From: Arthrobacter sp. E3
GTDB taxonomy: Bacteria; Actinomycetota; Actinomycetes; Actinomycetales; Micrococcaceae
Assembly (NCBI RefSeq): GCF_017353415.1
Contig: NZ_JAFMPX010000024.1
Location: forward strand, 1 to 54,792
Length of the DNA: 54,792 bases
Direction: 5' to 3'
Shown here piece by piece: positions 42,940 through 51,459 of the stretch. Position 1 is the stretch's first letter, and each line of letters opens with the position of its first letter. Position numbers and translations under genes: made by a program. Below the pieces are notes generated by a model. It did no database searches and had not been told where the DNA came from. It was given only the letters and a program-made list of their open reading frames with translations.

Positions 42940-42972
42940 CCCGTCCACCCTTGTGGTGTACGGGTGTTTTTT
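42940..42972 (+). terminator. Intrinsic terminator of the bS22 gene
   Basis: CCCGTCCACC (42940-42949) pairs with GGTGTACGGG (42955-42964) with one mismatch and a 5-base loop. The stem is followed by TGTTTTTT. This is a textbook Rho-independent terminator. Confidence 0.88.
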
Positions 42973-42983
42973 GTTTAAGTCCC

Positions 42984-43796
42984 TTAGCGGCGCCGCACCA
43001 TGGCGATGCCCTTCCAAAGCCCGTAGACCACGCCCGCGCCCGTGGCCGCCTGCAGGCCGAGTGTTGCGGCACGGCGCCCTGAACGGAAGTCGTAGACGGG
43101 CCAGTTGTTGTCGCGGGCGTACTTGCGAAGTTTTGCATCTGGATTGATGGCCACAGGGTTGCCCACGGCCGTCAGCAGGGGGATGTCATTGAAGGAATCG
43201 CTGTAGGCCCAGCTGCGGGAAAGATCCAGGCCCTCTTTTTCGGCCAGTTCTTGAACTGCCCGTCCCTTTGCGGGGCCGTGCAGAATTTCACCCACCAGCC
43301 GGCCTGTGTACATGCCGTCTTCAATCTCTGCGACAGTACCCAATGCACCCGTGAGGTGCAGCCGCTGGGCAATGACGCCGGCAACCTCCACCGGGGTTGC
43401 TGTCACGAGCCACACTTGGCGGCCGGATTTCAGGTGTTCTTGTGTCAGTGCCCTTGTGCCAGGCCAAATCTTGGAAACGATCATCTCGTCGTAGACTTCT
43501 TCGCCCAGCTGGCGGATGAAGTCCGCGCTGATGCCAGCGGCGAGTTTCTGTGCTGAGTCCTGGATGGAATGAACGTCGCTCATGTTTTCCCCGCGCAGGA
43601 TGAACTTCGCCTGTTTCCACGCGAAGCCGGCCGCATCGCTGAGGGTGAATGCGCGCTTCTGGTACATTTTCCGGGCCACATGGAACAGGCTTGCGCCCTG
43701 CATCAAAGTGTTGTCCACATCGAAGAAAGCAGCCTCACCCTGGTGCAGCGCAGTGGTCGAGACGGCCTCGGCACTGTTGGTATTCACGTCGGGCAT
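42984..43796 (-). CDS. HAD-IB family phosphatase (SerB-like)
   Basis: HAD hydrolase of 270 residues with a C1-type helical cap. Motif I AAFFDVDNTLM lies around residues 22-32, motif II VTATPVEV near 130, and motif III/IV GPAKGRAVQ...SYSDSFNDIPLL-like AYSDSFNDIPLL near 197. The C-terminal 45 residues include a hydrophobic stretch (GAGVVYGLWKG) that may bind membrane. Phosphoserine or a related substrate is possible but unproved. ATG 43796. Adjacent and divergent: glutaredoxin and rex. Its 3' end meets the bS22 terminator. Confidence 0.92.
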   Translation of the reverse strand: MPDVNTNSAEAVSTTALHQGEAAFFDVDNTLMQGASLFHVARKMYQKRAFTLSDAAGFAWKQAKFILRGENMSDVHSIQDSAQKLAAGISADFIRQLGEEVYDEMIVSKIWPGTRALTQEHLKSGRQVWLVTATPVEVAGVIAQRLHLTGALGTVAEIEDGMYTGRLVGEILHGPAKGRAVQELAEKEGLDLSRSWAYSDSFNDIPLLTAVGNPVAINPDAKLRKYARDNNWPVYDFRSGRRAATLGLQAATGAGVVYGLWKGIAMVRRR

Positions 43797-43933
43797 GGAA
43801 CGAGTCTAGTCAATGCTGCCCTCATGTGCCCGCTACGCCACTTGAGCGCAGGTTAACTGTGGTGAAACTTTCATTCGTGTCTGCGAGCGGCGCTCTGGCA
43901 TGGCCGGTGCTGTGTATTGGGTAGGTTGTAGCC

Positions 43934-44248
43934 ATGACACAAGCAGCCGGGGACCCGGCCCACAGCGATGACGCCACCAGTAGTGGCAGCCCTGTTCCCG
44001 TAGTTGAGCTTCTCACCAGGGGCGGATGTCATCTGTGTGAGGACGCCCGCTCCGTTGTTGCCGACGTGACCGGCAGTCTTGGACTGCTGTGGCAGGAAGT
44101 TGACATTGACGACGACGCGGAGCTGACGGCGCGCTACGGCGAGGAAATCCCGGTGGTCCTGGTGGATAGCATTCAGCGAGACTTTTGGCAGATAGACCCG
44201 CTCAGACTGCGCAGCATCCTCAGCCGCGCCTTGGCAGGGGAGCCTTGA
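43934..44248 (+). CDS. Glutaredoxin-like protein
   Basis: Thioredoxin-fold protein of 104 residues. The N-terminal strand PVVELLTRGGCHLCEDARSVV has the redox pair C32-x-x-C35, and GEEIPVVLVDSIQRDFWQID near residue 75 contains the cis-proline. This is the DUF836/glutaredoxin family (C-H-L-C) and not a classical CPYC glutaredoxin. It precedes rex. In many actinobacteria the same order (HAD phosphatase, glutaredoxin, Rex) occurs before heme genes, but that continuation is not here. Role in thiol redox is inferred. Confidence 0.9.
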   Translation: MTQAAGDPAHSDDATSSGSPVPVVELLTRGGCHLCEDARSVVADVTGSLGLLWQEVDIDDDAELTARYGEEIPVVLVDSIQRDFWQIDPLRLRSILSRALAGEP

Positions 44249-44472
44249 ACCCAAGGGAAAGCCATGGTTCGACCGTGCCCACAGCCGGCATGGCTGCTCC
44301 AAGCACAGGGGCCGTGGCCTGCGGCTTTTGGTGATGGACGGGGCACGACTTACAGTGGATGAAGGCGAGTGCGGACCTTGTGGAGACACGTTCAGCAACG
44401 GCGTGCAGCCTTAGTTTGAGAATGTGGAGTGTTGTCTTGATCCCAGCGCAGATCCCGGAGGGAGAGTCGCCT

Positions 44473-45138
44473 GTGCCTGCCCGGGAGCTCCCGGCTGCCA
44501 CGGTGTCCCGGCTGACATTGTATTTGCGAACGCTTGATGCCTTGCTGGTCAGTGGCACCGAGAGCGTTTCCTCGGAGGCGTTGGCGGAGTCCGCCGGTGT
44601 TGGCTCGGCCAACGTTCGCAAAGACCTTTCCCACCTTGGCTCCTACGGAACCCGCGGTGTCGGCTACGACGTAGCCAACTTGAGTCGGCAAATCTCCCAG
44701 GCACTCGGCTTGACGCACGAGTGGCGCGTGGCCATTGTCGGTGCCGGCAACTTGGGCCGTGCGCTCGCCCGCTACGCCGGATTCGAATCACGCGGCTTTG
44801 ACGTTGTGGCCTTGTTGGATGCCGACCAAATGCTCGTGGGAATTGAAGTTGGCTGGCTGCGTGTCAGCGACGTGATGAATTTGGAGAGCGTGCTAAAGAA
44901 CACACGCGCCAACATGGTGGTGCTGGCCCTGCCGGCAACCGTGGTCCAATCAGTGTGCGACAGGGTCGTTGCAGCGGGCGTGCACAGTATTCTCAGTTTT
45001 GCTCCGGTCGCATTGAGCGTTCCGGACTATGTGAATTTGCGTAAGGTCGACATGGCCACCGAGCTGCAGATTCTCGCTTATCACGCCAAGAGATCCCAGC
45101 ATTCCTCCATGGAAGCGCAGCGCCGCACCGGAGCGTAG
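44473..45138 (+). CDS. rex: Redox-sensing repressor Rex
   Basis: NAD(H)-sensing transcriptional repressor, 221 residues from GTG 44473. The N-terminal wHTH (ELPAATVSRLTLYLRTLDAL, VGSANVRKDLSHLGSYGTRG) and the Rossmann domain VAIVGAGNLGRALARYAGFESRGF (near residue 98) match the family. The end, ELQILAYHAKRSQ, is the domain-swap helix. CGGAGGGAGAG lies six bases before GTG 44473, which supports this start; the frame is open to 44359, and that start would add 38 residues. I found no clear Rex operator (TTGTGA-n6-TCACAA) in the window. Confidence 0.92.
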   Translation: MPARELPAATVSRLTLYLRTLDALLVSGTESVSSEALAESAGVGSANVRKDLSHLGSYGTRGVGYDVANLSRQISQALGLTHEWRVAIVGAGNLGRALARYAGFESRGFDVVALLDADQMLVGIEVGWLRVSDVMNLESVLKNTRANMVVLALPATVVQSVCDRVVAAGVHSILSFAPVALSVPDYVNLRKVDMATELQILAYHAKRSQHSSMEAQRRTGA

Positions 45139-45150
45139 CCGCCGCAGCGG

Positions 45151-45840
45151 CTAAGGCCGGTGCGACTTCCGTGACACAAAAAACTCCTTGCCCGGCGAGC
45201 GGAACAACAGGATTACGGCGACGACGCCCAAGGCAATTTGAATGATGGCGAGGACATTCGGCTGACCCAGCGCCAAAAGTGAGATCAAGGCCAGCACCAT
45301 GGACGCGATTCGGGCCCAATTGGCCCCACGGCGGATCTTCTTGGCTAGATATAGGTAGAGCACGCTGGCTAGCACGCTCAGCACGAACGCGGTGTAGAGC
45401 AGGGCATTCATCATGGCTGGATCCTGGTACAGGGCGGCAATGGCGGGGTCACCGGCCGTGGCTGCCCGCAACGTGTTCACCGCGACGTCTCGGAGCGAGG
45501 GAACAAACAAGACCAACGCTATGGCCAGTGTGGACAGCAGCTGCAGCACTCCGGCCAGCTGGATCAGCCTTATTGACACGAGGACGGTTTTGGGCGGAGC
45601 CAAGTGTGCACCGGCAGTGGTGGGCTTGCCCTGTAACGGGCCCTGGTATCCCGGATAGGCGGTGGCGGAGGAAAGGGCCGACTGCGGCGTGCTGGCATTC
45701 TGCGCATCCCCCACCTGCTTCGGCGGTTCCCAACCGGCGGGTGCGTACTGCCCGTACTTGGGGACGCCAGGGGCAATCTCACCGTAGCTGCCGGGGCGGG
45801 GAGTAGGGCGCTCTTGAGGTTCTTCACCGGAGGTTGTCAT
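45151..45840 (-). CDS. Small integral membrane protein with Pro-rich N-terminus (hypothetical)
   Basis: Unknown function, 229 residues. The first 90 are Pro/Gly/Gln/Ser-rich and probably disordered in the cytoplasm (MTTSGEEPQERPTPRPGSYG). The rest contains four hydrophobic helices (LIQLAGVLQLLSTLAIALVLF, LLYTAFVLSVLASVLYLYL, ASMVLALISLLAL, IQIALGVVAVILLFR). It resembles the protein encoded at 45991 in layout, and the two form a minus-strand pair. Such Pro/Gln-rich tetraspan proteins occur frequently in Micrococcaceae. ATG 45840. Confidence 0.85.
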   Translation of the reverse strand: MTTSGEEPQERPTPRPGSYGEIAPGVPKYGQYAPAGWEPPKQVGDAQNASTPQSALSSATAYPGYQGPLQGKPTTAGAHLAPPKTVLVSIRLIQLAGVLQLLSTLAIALVLFVPSLRDVAVNTLRAATAGDPAIAALYQDPAMMNALLYTAFVLSVLASVLYLYLAKKIRRGANWARIASMVLALISLLALGQPNVLAIIQIALGVVAVILLFRSPGKEFFVSRKSHRP

Positions 45841-45917
45841 GACAGCTGCTCTTTCAATGGTGCGAAGTCCTGGCCAATGCTGCGGACCAGAGAATGTGCC
45901 GATGGTGGCCAGAGACG

Positions 45918-45964
45918 AAAAAAGAGGCCGCGGCGGGTAAGTACCTTAACCCTACGCGACCTCT
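45918..45964 (-). terminator. Intrinsic terminator on the minus strand
   Basis: Read on the minus strand, AGAGG-CGCG-GGGT pairs with ACCC-CGCG-CCTCT (45923-45964), and the stem is followed by TTTTTTC. It ends transcription of the membrane protein gene at 45991-46737 and lies just upstream of the next minus-strand gene. The two membrane genes thus probably have separate transcripts. Confidence 0.85.
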
Positions 45965-45990
45965 CCCCGCACAACTATTGCTGTTGCGGC

Positions 45991-46737
45991 CTACTTGCGT
46001 TGACTCGACTGGGCATTGAGCCAGGCTGTCGACTCAGGCAACCACATCAGCACTGCCGCAACGATGCCCAGCAGTCCGCCACCAGGGGCGCCGAAGAACA
46101 TCAAGACGATGCCCAGAATAACGATGGCTGAAAGTGCCAACCTGGCCCATTGCATGCCTTCCTTGAGTTTCATGGCGCAAATGACAATCGCGACGATGAG
46201 CACGAGGGAAATGACGGTCATCACCATCCCGCGGATGCCGTCTGTGCGCACATTGGGGAAAGCCAGCACTATGAGCGAGGCAATGAAGGTCAGCAGGGCA
46301 AAGAAAAGCGAGAGCCCGGCCGTGACCAGCCAGATGATGTAGGAGATCTTCAGCAGCGGTGGAAGTCCATCGGTTTTGAATAATCTGGACAAACCACCCA
46401 CAGGCATCACATCCCGCATGGACTGCGGTGCATCGGCGGGCATCTCAAACTTAAAGTTGTTGTTCGGCTGCTGATACTGCGGCGGGCCAGGCTGCTGGTA
46501 GCCAGGCTGCTGTTGGTAACCGGGCGGGGGTTGGTACGGGGGTTGCTGCTGGTAGCCAGGCTGCTGGTAGCCGGGCGGGGGCTGCTGCTGGTGCCCCGGA
46601 GGCGGCTGTGCCTGGCCGCCGGGTTGGTTCGGCCGTGCTGGTGTCGCGGCGTTCGGATTGGGCTGGGAGCCATGACCGTCAGGAGATGGCTGCGAACCTG
46701 GTTGCTCGGGACCTGTTGACTCGTTCGGTGTGCTCAT
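45991..46737 (-). CDS. Membrane protein with Gln/Pro/Tyr-rich repeat head (hypothetical)
   Basis: Unknown function, 248 residues from ATG 46737 (MSTPNESTGPEQPG). Residues 20-100 are a repeat of PPGYQQ/PGYQQQP units, followed by four hydrophobic segments (YIIWLVTAGLSLFFALLTFIASLIVL, VMTVISLVLIVAIVICAM, ALSAIVILGIVLMFFG, LLGIVAAVLMWLP). Upstream in-frame ATG at 46851 would run through a hairpin and is rejected. The low-complexity part is coded by GC-rich, imperfect direct repeats that invite length variation. Confidence 0.88.
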   Translation of the reverse strand: MSTPNESTGPEQPGSQPSPDGHGSQPNPNAATPARPNQPGGQAQPPPGHQQQPPPGYQQPGYQQQPPYQPPPGYQQQPGYQQPGPPQYQQPNNNFKFEMPADAPQSMRDVMPVGGLSRLFKTDGLPPLLKISYIIWLVTAGLSLFFALLTFIASLIVLAFPNVRTDGIRGMVMTVISLVLIVAIVICAMKLKEGMQWARLALSAIVILGIVLMFFGAPGGGLLGIVAAVLMWLPESTAWLNAQSSQRK

Positions 46738-46791
46738 AGCTAGAACCCTAGCCGTGGTGGTGCCGCTTTCATAGGAGGCTAAAGACGTGTT

Positions 46792-46830
46792 CACGATGCC
46801 GGTCCGCAGCAGGGGCGGACCGGCATCGTG
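46792..46830. terminator. Perfect 16-bp hairpin between membrane protein and YceI genes
   Basis: CACGATGCCGGTCCGC (46792-46807) is the exact inverse of 46815-46830, with a 7-base loop. It lies after the YceI gene (which is transcribed toward it) and before the next minus-strand gene. Terminator is the likely role; no U-tract. Confidence 0.75.
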
Positions 46831-46880
46831 GGCCGGTAAGGATACTGGCAAGTACAGGCCAATTCATCATTGGGCGGGCT

Positions 46881-47438
46881 TTAGGCGTCCTTCACAAAGG
46901 CGACGTCGAGGGTGATGACAACTTTGTCGGAAACCAGCACGCCACCGGCTTCCAGCGCAGCATTCCACGTCAATCCAAATTCCTTGCGGCTGATGACGGT
47001 TGTGGCTTCGAATCCGGCTCGGGTGGCACCGAACGGGTCCACTGCCACTCCGTTGAACTCTCCATTGAAGGTGACGGTCTTGGTGATGCCGCGGATGGTG
47101 AGCTCGCCGGTTAGTTCAAAGCTGTCTGCGCCGCCGGAAACGGCCGTGGAGGCGAACGTGAGCGTCGGGTAGGTTTCGACGTCGAAGAAGTCGGCGCTGC
47201 GGACGTGGGCGTCGCGATTGGCATCGCCCGAGCTGAAGCTGGCCGCCTGGATAGTGGCGCTAACGGAGGAGCCGGCAAGAGTTTCTCCCAGTACAAGTGT
47301 GGCTTCGAGATCGGTGAATTTTCCACGGACCTTGGAGATGCCTGCATGCCGGACCGTGAAGCCAACCTCTGAGTGGGCGGGGTCAAAGTTCCAGGTGCCC
47401 TGGGCTAGTCCGGTGGATTCGATGGTTGTTGCTGACAT
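46881..47438 (-). CDS. YceI family polyisoprenoid-binding protein
   Basis: Lipocalin-like beta-barrel of 185 residues that binds isoprenoid-type lipids. GTWNFDPAHSEVGFTVRHAGISKVRGKFTDLEATL is the family start, followed by ASFSSGDANRDAHVRSADFFDVETYPTLTF and LTGELTIRGITKTVTF. There is no signal peptide, so it is cytoplasmic, as in most actinobacterial YceI proteins. ATG 47438 has AAGGAG upstream. Divergent from the histidine phosphatase gene, with a partial dyad between. Confidence 0.94.
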   Translation of the reverse strand: MSATTIESTGLAQGTWNFDPAHSEVGFTVRHAGISKVRGKFTDLEATLVLGETLAGSSVSATIQAASFSSGDANRDAHVRSADFFDVETYPTLTFASTAVSGGADSFELTGELTIRGITKTVTFNGEFNGVAVDPFGATRAGFEATTVISRKEFGLTWNAALEAGGVLVSDKVVITLDVAFVKDA

Positions 47439-47500
47439 GGTGTGCTCCTTGAAAAGTCCGGGGTTGTTGAATGCGGGCGTCGTTTCCACGTCACCCGCAG

Positions 47501-47525
47501 TAGGTATAAACATACGTTTGCATGT
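47501..47525. promoter_or_regulatory. AT-rich dyad upstream of YceI gene
   Basis: The sequence around 47508-47519, AAACATACGTTT, is an imperfect dyad (AAAC-ATAC-GTTT), and ACAT...ATGT (47510-47525) overlaps it. It lies in the AT-rich divergent spacer and could be an operator or part of the YceI promoter. It shares AAACRTA with the strong palindrome at 53129. Confidence 0.4.
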
Positions 47526-47601
47526 AATATTCCCGAGTTCTGAAAAAACTCTCCGCTAACGGATTAACCCCTTGCTGGTGAACTTTGAGAAACTGGGAGG
47601 C

Positions 47602-48264
47602 ATGTCCCAAGTAACAGTTCACCTTTTGCGCCACGGCGAAGTATTCAACCCCGACGGCGTGCTCTATGGCCGACTCCCAGAGTTCCACCTCTCCGAGCTT
47701 GGACGGGCCATGGCTGTGATGGTTGCTGAGCACTTCGCGGCCCGCGCCGCGCAGGGTTCCGCCCCGGTCTACCTGGTCGCTTCGCCGCTGACGCGTGCGC
47801 AGGAAACTGCCCGGCCTACGGCCGAGGCATTGGGGCTGGACATTGTGACGGATCCGCGCATTATCGAGGCTGAAAACCATTTTGAAGGCCTTGTCATGAA
47901 GCCCTCGGAACTGCGCAAGCCCAAACACTGGCCCTACTTCGTGAACCCGTTTAGGCCTTCCTGGGGCGAGGCGTACTCGGCCCAAGCCGAACGCATGATG
48001 GCAGCGGCACGCGATGCCCGGCGTCGTGCGTTCGAATTGGGCGGGGACGGCGCCGAAGCCATCATGGTCAGCCACCAGCTGCCCATCTGGTCCACGCGCC
48101 GCAGCGCCGAAGGCAAGCGCCTGTGGCACGACCCCCGCAACCGCGAATGCACGCTTGCCTCACTGACGTCATTGACGTTCGACGGCGACGACGTGATCAA
48201 GGTGGCGTACAGCGAACCGGCGGCCGAATTGCTGCCCGGCGCGTCGACCACCCCCGGGGCGTAG
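47602..48264 (+). CDS. Histidine phosphatase superfamily protein
   Basis: Phosphoglycerate-mutase-like phosphatase of 220 residues. The catalytic LLRHGE is at residues 8-13, ASPLTRAQETARPTAEAL near 56 provides the second arginine, and VSHQLPIW near 155 the second histidine. ATG 47602 has GGGAGG upstream; the frame opens earlier at 47572 without a site. The large insert ENHFEGLVMKPSELRKPKHWP is typical of actinobacterial homologues that stand at the head of this cytochrome c maturation cluster; a shared function is not proved. Confidence 0.92.
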   Translation: MSQVTVHLLRHGEVFNPDGVLYGRLPEFHLSELGRAMAVMVAEHFAARAAQGSAPVYLVASPLTRAQETARPTAEALGLDIVTDPRIIEAENHFEGLVMKPSELRKPKHWPYFVNPFRPSWGEAYSAQAERMMAAARDARRRAFELGGDGAEAIMVSHQLPIWSTRRSAEGKRLWHDPRNRECTLASLTSLTFDGDDVIKVAYSEPAAELLPGASTTPGA

Positions 48265-48351
48265 GCGAACGCGGCATACAGCTGACAATCAGCTTTTCGA
48301 CGTAGCGTAGAAGATAATGCCATTTCTGCGTCCGCCGGTGGCTTCCAAGAC

Positions 48352-48966
48352 ATGAAAGGCAGCATCGTGACGCTCTCGATGAGCCGCAGGGCATTGCTGG
48401 CAGCTGGCGGTGCTGCCCTGACGGTGGCACTCGCAGCCTGCTCCGGCACGGACCCGCTCGCTGAGCAGGCAAATGCCGGGGATAACAAGAACTACATTGC
48501 AGGGGATGGCTCCGTGACCGAATATGGTGCGGCCGAGCGGAAACCTCCTGTGCAGTTCACTGCGGCTTTGTTCGGCGGCAAGAAAATCGATGCCGCCGAC
48601 TTCCCCGGCCACGTCACGGTGCTGAACTTTTGGTATGCAGCCTGCGCCCCATGCCGGTCCGAAGCTCCCGACCTGCAGACATTGTCGAAGGACTTTGCCG
48701 CTCAGGGCGTCGAATTCCTGGGTGTGAATGTCCGGGACGAGCAAGCGACGGCAGAAGCCTTTGAACGAAACTTCGGGCTGGAATACCCCAGCATCGCGGA
48801 CAAGGACGGCGGTGTTTTGCTGGCGTTGACCAAGTTTGTGCCGCCGGCGGCCGTGCCCACCACGCTGGTACTGGACAAAAAGGGCAGGGTCTCGGCGCGC
48901 ATCCTGGGCATCGCTGAAAAGGGCACGTTGAAGGCCCTGATCACCGGTGCACTGGCGGAAAACTAG
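48352..48966 (+). CDS. TlpA/ResA-like thiol-disulfide oxidoreductase, lipoprotein
   Basis: Extracytoplasmic thioredoxin-like lipoprotein that probably reduces apocytochrome c haem-binding cysteines. The signal peptide SMSRRALLAAGGAALTVALAAC has a lipobox ending at C30 and a twin-arginine-like start. The redox site WYAACAPCRSEAPDL is near residue 98. ATG 48352 gives 204 residues; GTG 48367, with AAAGG 7 bases upstream, is an alternative. Followed by CcdA, ResB and CcsB, which together make the system II pathway. Function is secure by context. Confidence 0.93.
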   Translation: MKGSIVTLSMSRRALLAAGGAALTVALAACSGTDPLAEQANAGDNKNYIAGDGSVTEYGAAERKPPVQFTAALFGGKKIDAADFPGHVTVLNFWYAACAPCRSEAPDLQTLSKDFAAQGVEFLGVNVRDEQATAEAFERNFGLEYPSIADKDGGVLLALTKFVPPAAVPTTLVLDKKGRVSARILGIAEKGTLKALITGALAEN

Positions 48967-48979
48967 CAGCCCTGCCTTC

Positions 48980-49735
48980 ATGAACAATCCTTTCGCCGAG
49001 ACTGTCCTCAGCGGCTCAATGCTGTTGGCCATGCCCGTTGCGCTCCTGGCCGGACTGGTTTCCTTCCTCTCGCCGTGTGTGCTGCCGCTGGTGCCCGGAT
49101 ACCTGGGCTATGTGAGCGGACTGAGCGGCGCCGACCTGCAAGATCAACGCCGTGGGCGCATGTTTGCCGGGATCGGGCTGTTCGTGTTGGGCTTCTCGGT
49201 GGTTTTTATGCTGATCGGGGCCGTCTTCGGCCAACTGGGTGCTTGGCTGATGGGGCCCGACGCCGCATGGGTCACCCGGGTGCTGGGCGTAGTGGTTATT
49301 TTGATGGGCGTGGTGTTCCTGGGCGGCATGAGCTGGTTCCAGGGCGAAGCAAAGATCCATGCGAAACCACCAGCCGGGCTCTGGGGTGCACCCATTTTAG
49401 GCGTAACCTTTGGACTGGGCTGGGCTCCATGCATTGGCCCCACTTTTAGCGCTGTGCAGCTCATGGCATTTTCTGATGGCCCCAACGCCGTCAAGGGTGC
49501 TTTTTTGACGTTTGTGTATTGCCTGGGGTTGGGACTGCCGTTCCTGCTGATCGCCTTGGGTGCTCGCAGGGGGTTGGGGGCCCTCGCGTTCTTCCGCAAG
49601 CACCGCCGCGGATTGCAATATTTTGGCGGCGGCATGCTGGTGGTGCTGGGCCTGCTGATGGTGTCGGGCCTGTGGGGTGTCTGGATCAACGAGTTGCAGT
49701 TTTGGTTTGCCAATGAAGTGAGATTGCCAATCTAA
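48980..49735 (+). CDS. ccdA: CcdA-type cytochrome c biogenesis membrane protein
   Basis: Six-helix membrane protein that carries reducing equivalents from cytoplasmic thioredoxin to the extracytoplasmic TlpA. SFLSPCVLPLVPGYLGYVSG near residue 24 and GLGWAPCIGPTFSAVQLMAF near 142 hold the paired cysteines of the family. The 251 residues are normal. ATG 48980 is taken; there is no clear ribosome site, and GTG 48947 within tlpA is in frame. The stop TAA shares one base with the resB start (TAATG). Confidence 0.93.
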   Translation: MNNPFAETVLSGSMLLAMPVALLAGLVSFLSPCVLPLVPGYLGYVSGLSGADLQDQRRGRMFAGIGLFVLGFSVVFMLIGAVFGQLGAWLMGPDAAWVTRVLGVVVILMGVVFLGGMSWFQGEAKIHAKPPAGLWGAPILGVTFGLGWAPCIGPTFSAVQLMAFSDGPNAVKGAFLTFVYCLGLGLPFLLIALGARRGLGALAFFRKHRRGLQYFGGGMLVVLGLLMVSGLWGVWINELQFWFANEVRLPI

Positions 49736-51459
49736 TGAAAGAGACAGTGGTGAAAGAACCCGTGGACACAGGGCTCAAGAGCGCGCAGCCCAAGGACGGC
49801 GGCACTGGGGTGGTCCTGCCGCAGCTGGGCATCCTGGGCATGTTCCGCTGGGCCTGGCGCCAGCTGACCAGCATGCGCACTGCCTTGTTTCTGCTGCTGT
49901 TGCTTGCTGTGGCAGCTGTGCCCGGTTCCCTGTTCCCGCAGCGTCCCTCCGCGCCGTCGGAAGTGACCCAGTACTTGAAGGACAACCCTGTCTCAGGGCC
50001 CATCATGGACTGGTTCAAACTCTTTGACGTGTATTCCTCCCCATGGTTCGCGGCCATTTACCTGCTCCTGTTCATCTCCTTGATTGGCTGCGTTCTGCCG
50101 CGGGCCAAGATCCATGCCAAAGCCATGCGCTCCGCGCCTCCCCGGACTCCCAAGCGGCTTTCCCGGCTGGCCGAGTATGGCACCGTCACCATCCCCGCCG
50201 GCAGCGGCATTGATGCCGAAACCGCCGTCCGCGATGCCGCCGGTATCTTGAAATCCCGCCGCTACCGCGTGGACATCCGCGACCTGGACACGGACCGCCC
50301 TTCGGTAGGTGCTGAAATTGGCTTCATGAAGGAAGTGGGCAACCTCCTGTTCCACACGGCCTTGATTGGTGTTCTGGCTGCCGTCGCTTTCAGCGGACTT
50401 TTTGGCTACAGCGGCCAACGCGTGCTGGTGGAAGGCGAAACCTTCGTCAACACGCTGGCCAGCTATGACACTTTCACTCCCGGCGCCAATTTCACCGGCA
50501 ACCACCTGACACCGTATTCGGTGCAGCTGGACAGGCTTGTAGTCAAGTACGACCGTTCCACGCAGGCGCACTACGGGCAACCACTGGACTTCACCGCCAC
50601 CATGACCACCAAGGACGGGCCAGGGGCGGAGGCAAAGACCCAGACTTTGAAGGTCAACGACCCGGTGGGAATCGGAGGCACCAACGTCTACCTTGTGGGC
50701 AACGGCTACGCGCCCGTCGTCACGGTCAAGGACGGTGAAGGAAAGGTCGCGTTCCAAGGCCCGGTCATCACCATCCCCACCGACGGCGCCTACACGTCGC
50801 TGATGGTCATCAAAGTACCCGACGCCAAGCCCAAACAGCTGGGATTTGTGGGCTTCTTCCTGCCCACTGCACTGATTGATAAGAAGGGCGTGGCCTTTGG
50901 CTCCGACCCTGATCCGTTCAACCCGCAGCTGAACCTCAACGCCTTCACCGGCGACTTGGGTCTGGACAGCGGTGTCCCGCGCAATGTGTACACCCTGGAC
51001 ACGTCCAAGATGACTGAAATCAACTCCCGCAAACTGGAAGCTGGCGGCATTGTGCTGGCCCCCGAGCAGAGTTACAAGCTGCCCGGGAATAACGGCAGCA
51101 TCAGCTTCGACGGCATCAAGCGATTTGCTGCGCTGGACATCCGCCACGACCCAGGTCAGGTGTACGTTCTGGTGTTCGCGCTTTTGGCACTAGCCGGCCT
51201 CATGGGCTCCCTATTCCTGAACCGACGCAGGGTGTGGGTCCGCACGGGCAACCACCCGGACGGGCGCACCATGGTCGAATTCGGCCTGCTGGCACGCGGT
51301 GAAGATCACCGCCTGGCCGGCGAATATGCTGCCATCAACAAGGCTCTGCACACCAAATGGCTGGTGCCAATGGATACTGCAGGGCAAAATGGTGAGCAGG
51401 GACAATCAACAACCATAGACTCCGACCAAAGTGTCGCCGCGGCAAGTAAGGACCACTAA
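49735..51459 (+). CDS. resB: ResB-like cytochrome c synthetase subunit
   Basis: One of two subunits that attach haem to apocytochrome c outside the membrane. The 574 residues contain early helices (ALFLLLLLAVAAVPGSLFPQ near residue 45, and FAAIYLLLFISLIGCVLPRA near 105), a large outer loop (about 220-450), and a final helix LVFALLALAGLMGSLFLNRRRVWV. The segment KEVGNLLFHTALIGVLAAVAF is a family block. Starts and stops overlap neighbours by one base. It forms a complex with CcsB. Confidence 0.95.
   Translation: MKETVVKEPVDTGLKSAQPKDGGTGVVLPQLGILGMFRWAWRQLTSMRTALFLLLLLAVAAVPGSLFPQRPSAPSEVTQYLKDNPVSGPIMDWFKLFDVYSSPWFAAIYLLLFISLIGCVLPRAKIHAKAMRSAPPRTPKRLSRLAEYGTVTIPAGSGIDAETAVRDAAGILKSRRYRVDIRDLDTDRPSVGAEIGFMKEVGNLLFHTALIGVLAAVAFSGLFGYSGQRVLVEGETFVNTLASYDTFTPGANFTGNHLTPYSVQLDRLVVKYDRSTQAHYGQPLDFTATMTTKDGPGAEAKTQTLKVNDPVGIGGTNVYLVGNGYAPVVTVKDGEGKVAFQGPVITIPTDGAYTSLMVIKVPDAKPKQLGFVGFFLPTALIDKKGVAFGSDPDPFNPQLNLNAFTGDLGLDSGVPRNVYTLDTSKMTEINSRKLEAGGIVLAPEQSYKLPGNNGSISFDGIKRFAALDIRHDPGQVYVLVFALLALAGLMGSLFLNRRRVWVRTGNHPDGRTMVEFGLLARGEDHRLAGEYAAINKALHTKWLVPMDTAGQNGEQGQSTTIDSDQSVAAASKDH

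Noticed and set aside
44249-44472. Search for a Rex operator before rex
   Set aside because: No TTGTGA-n6-TCACAA-like site was found here or elsewhere in intergenic DNA of the window.
46440-46600. Imperfect repeats suspected to be a CRISPR-like array
   Set aside because: They are coding PPGYQQ-type protein repeats in a membrane protein; there are no spacers of constant length.
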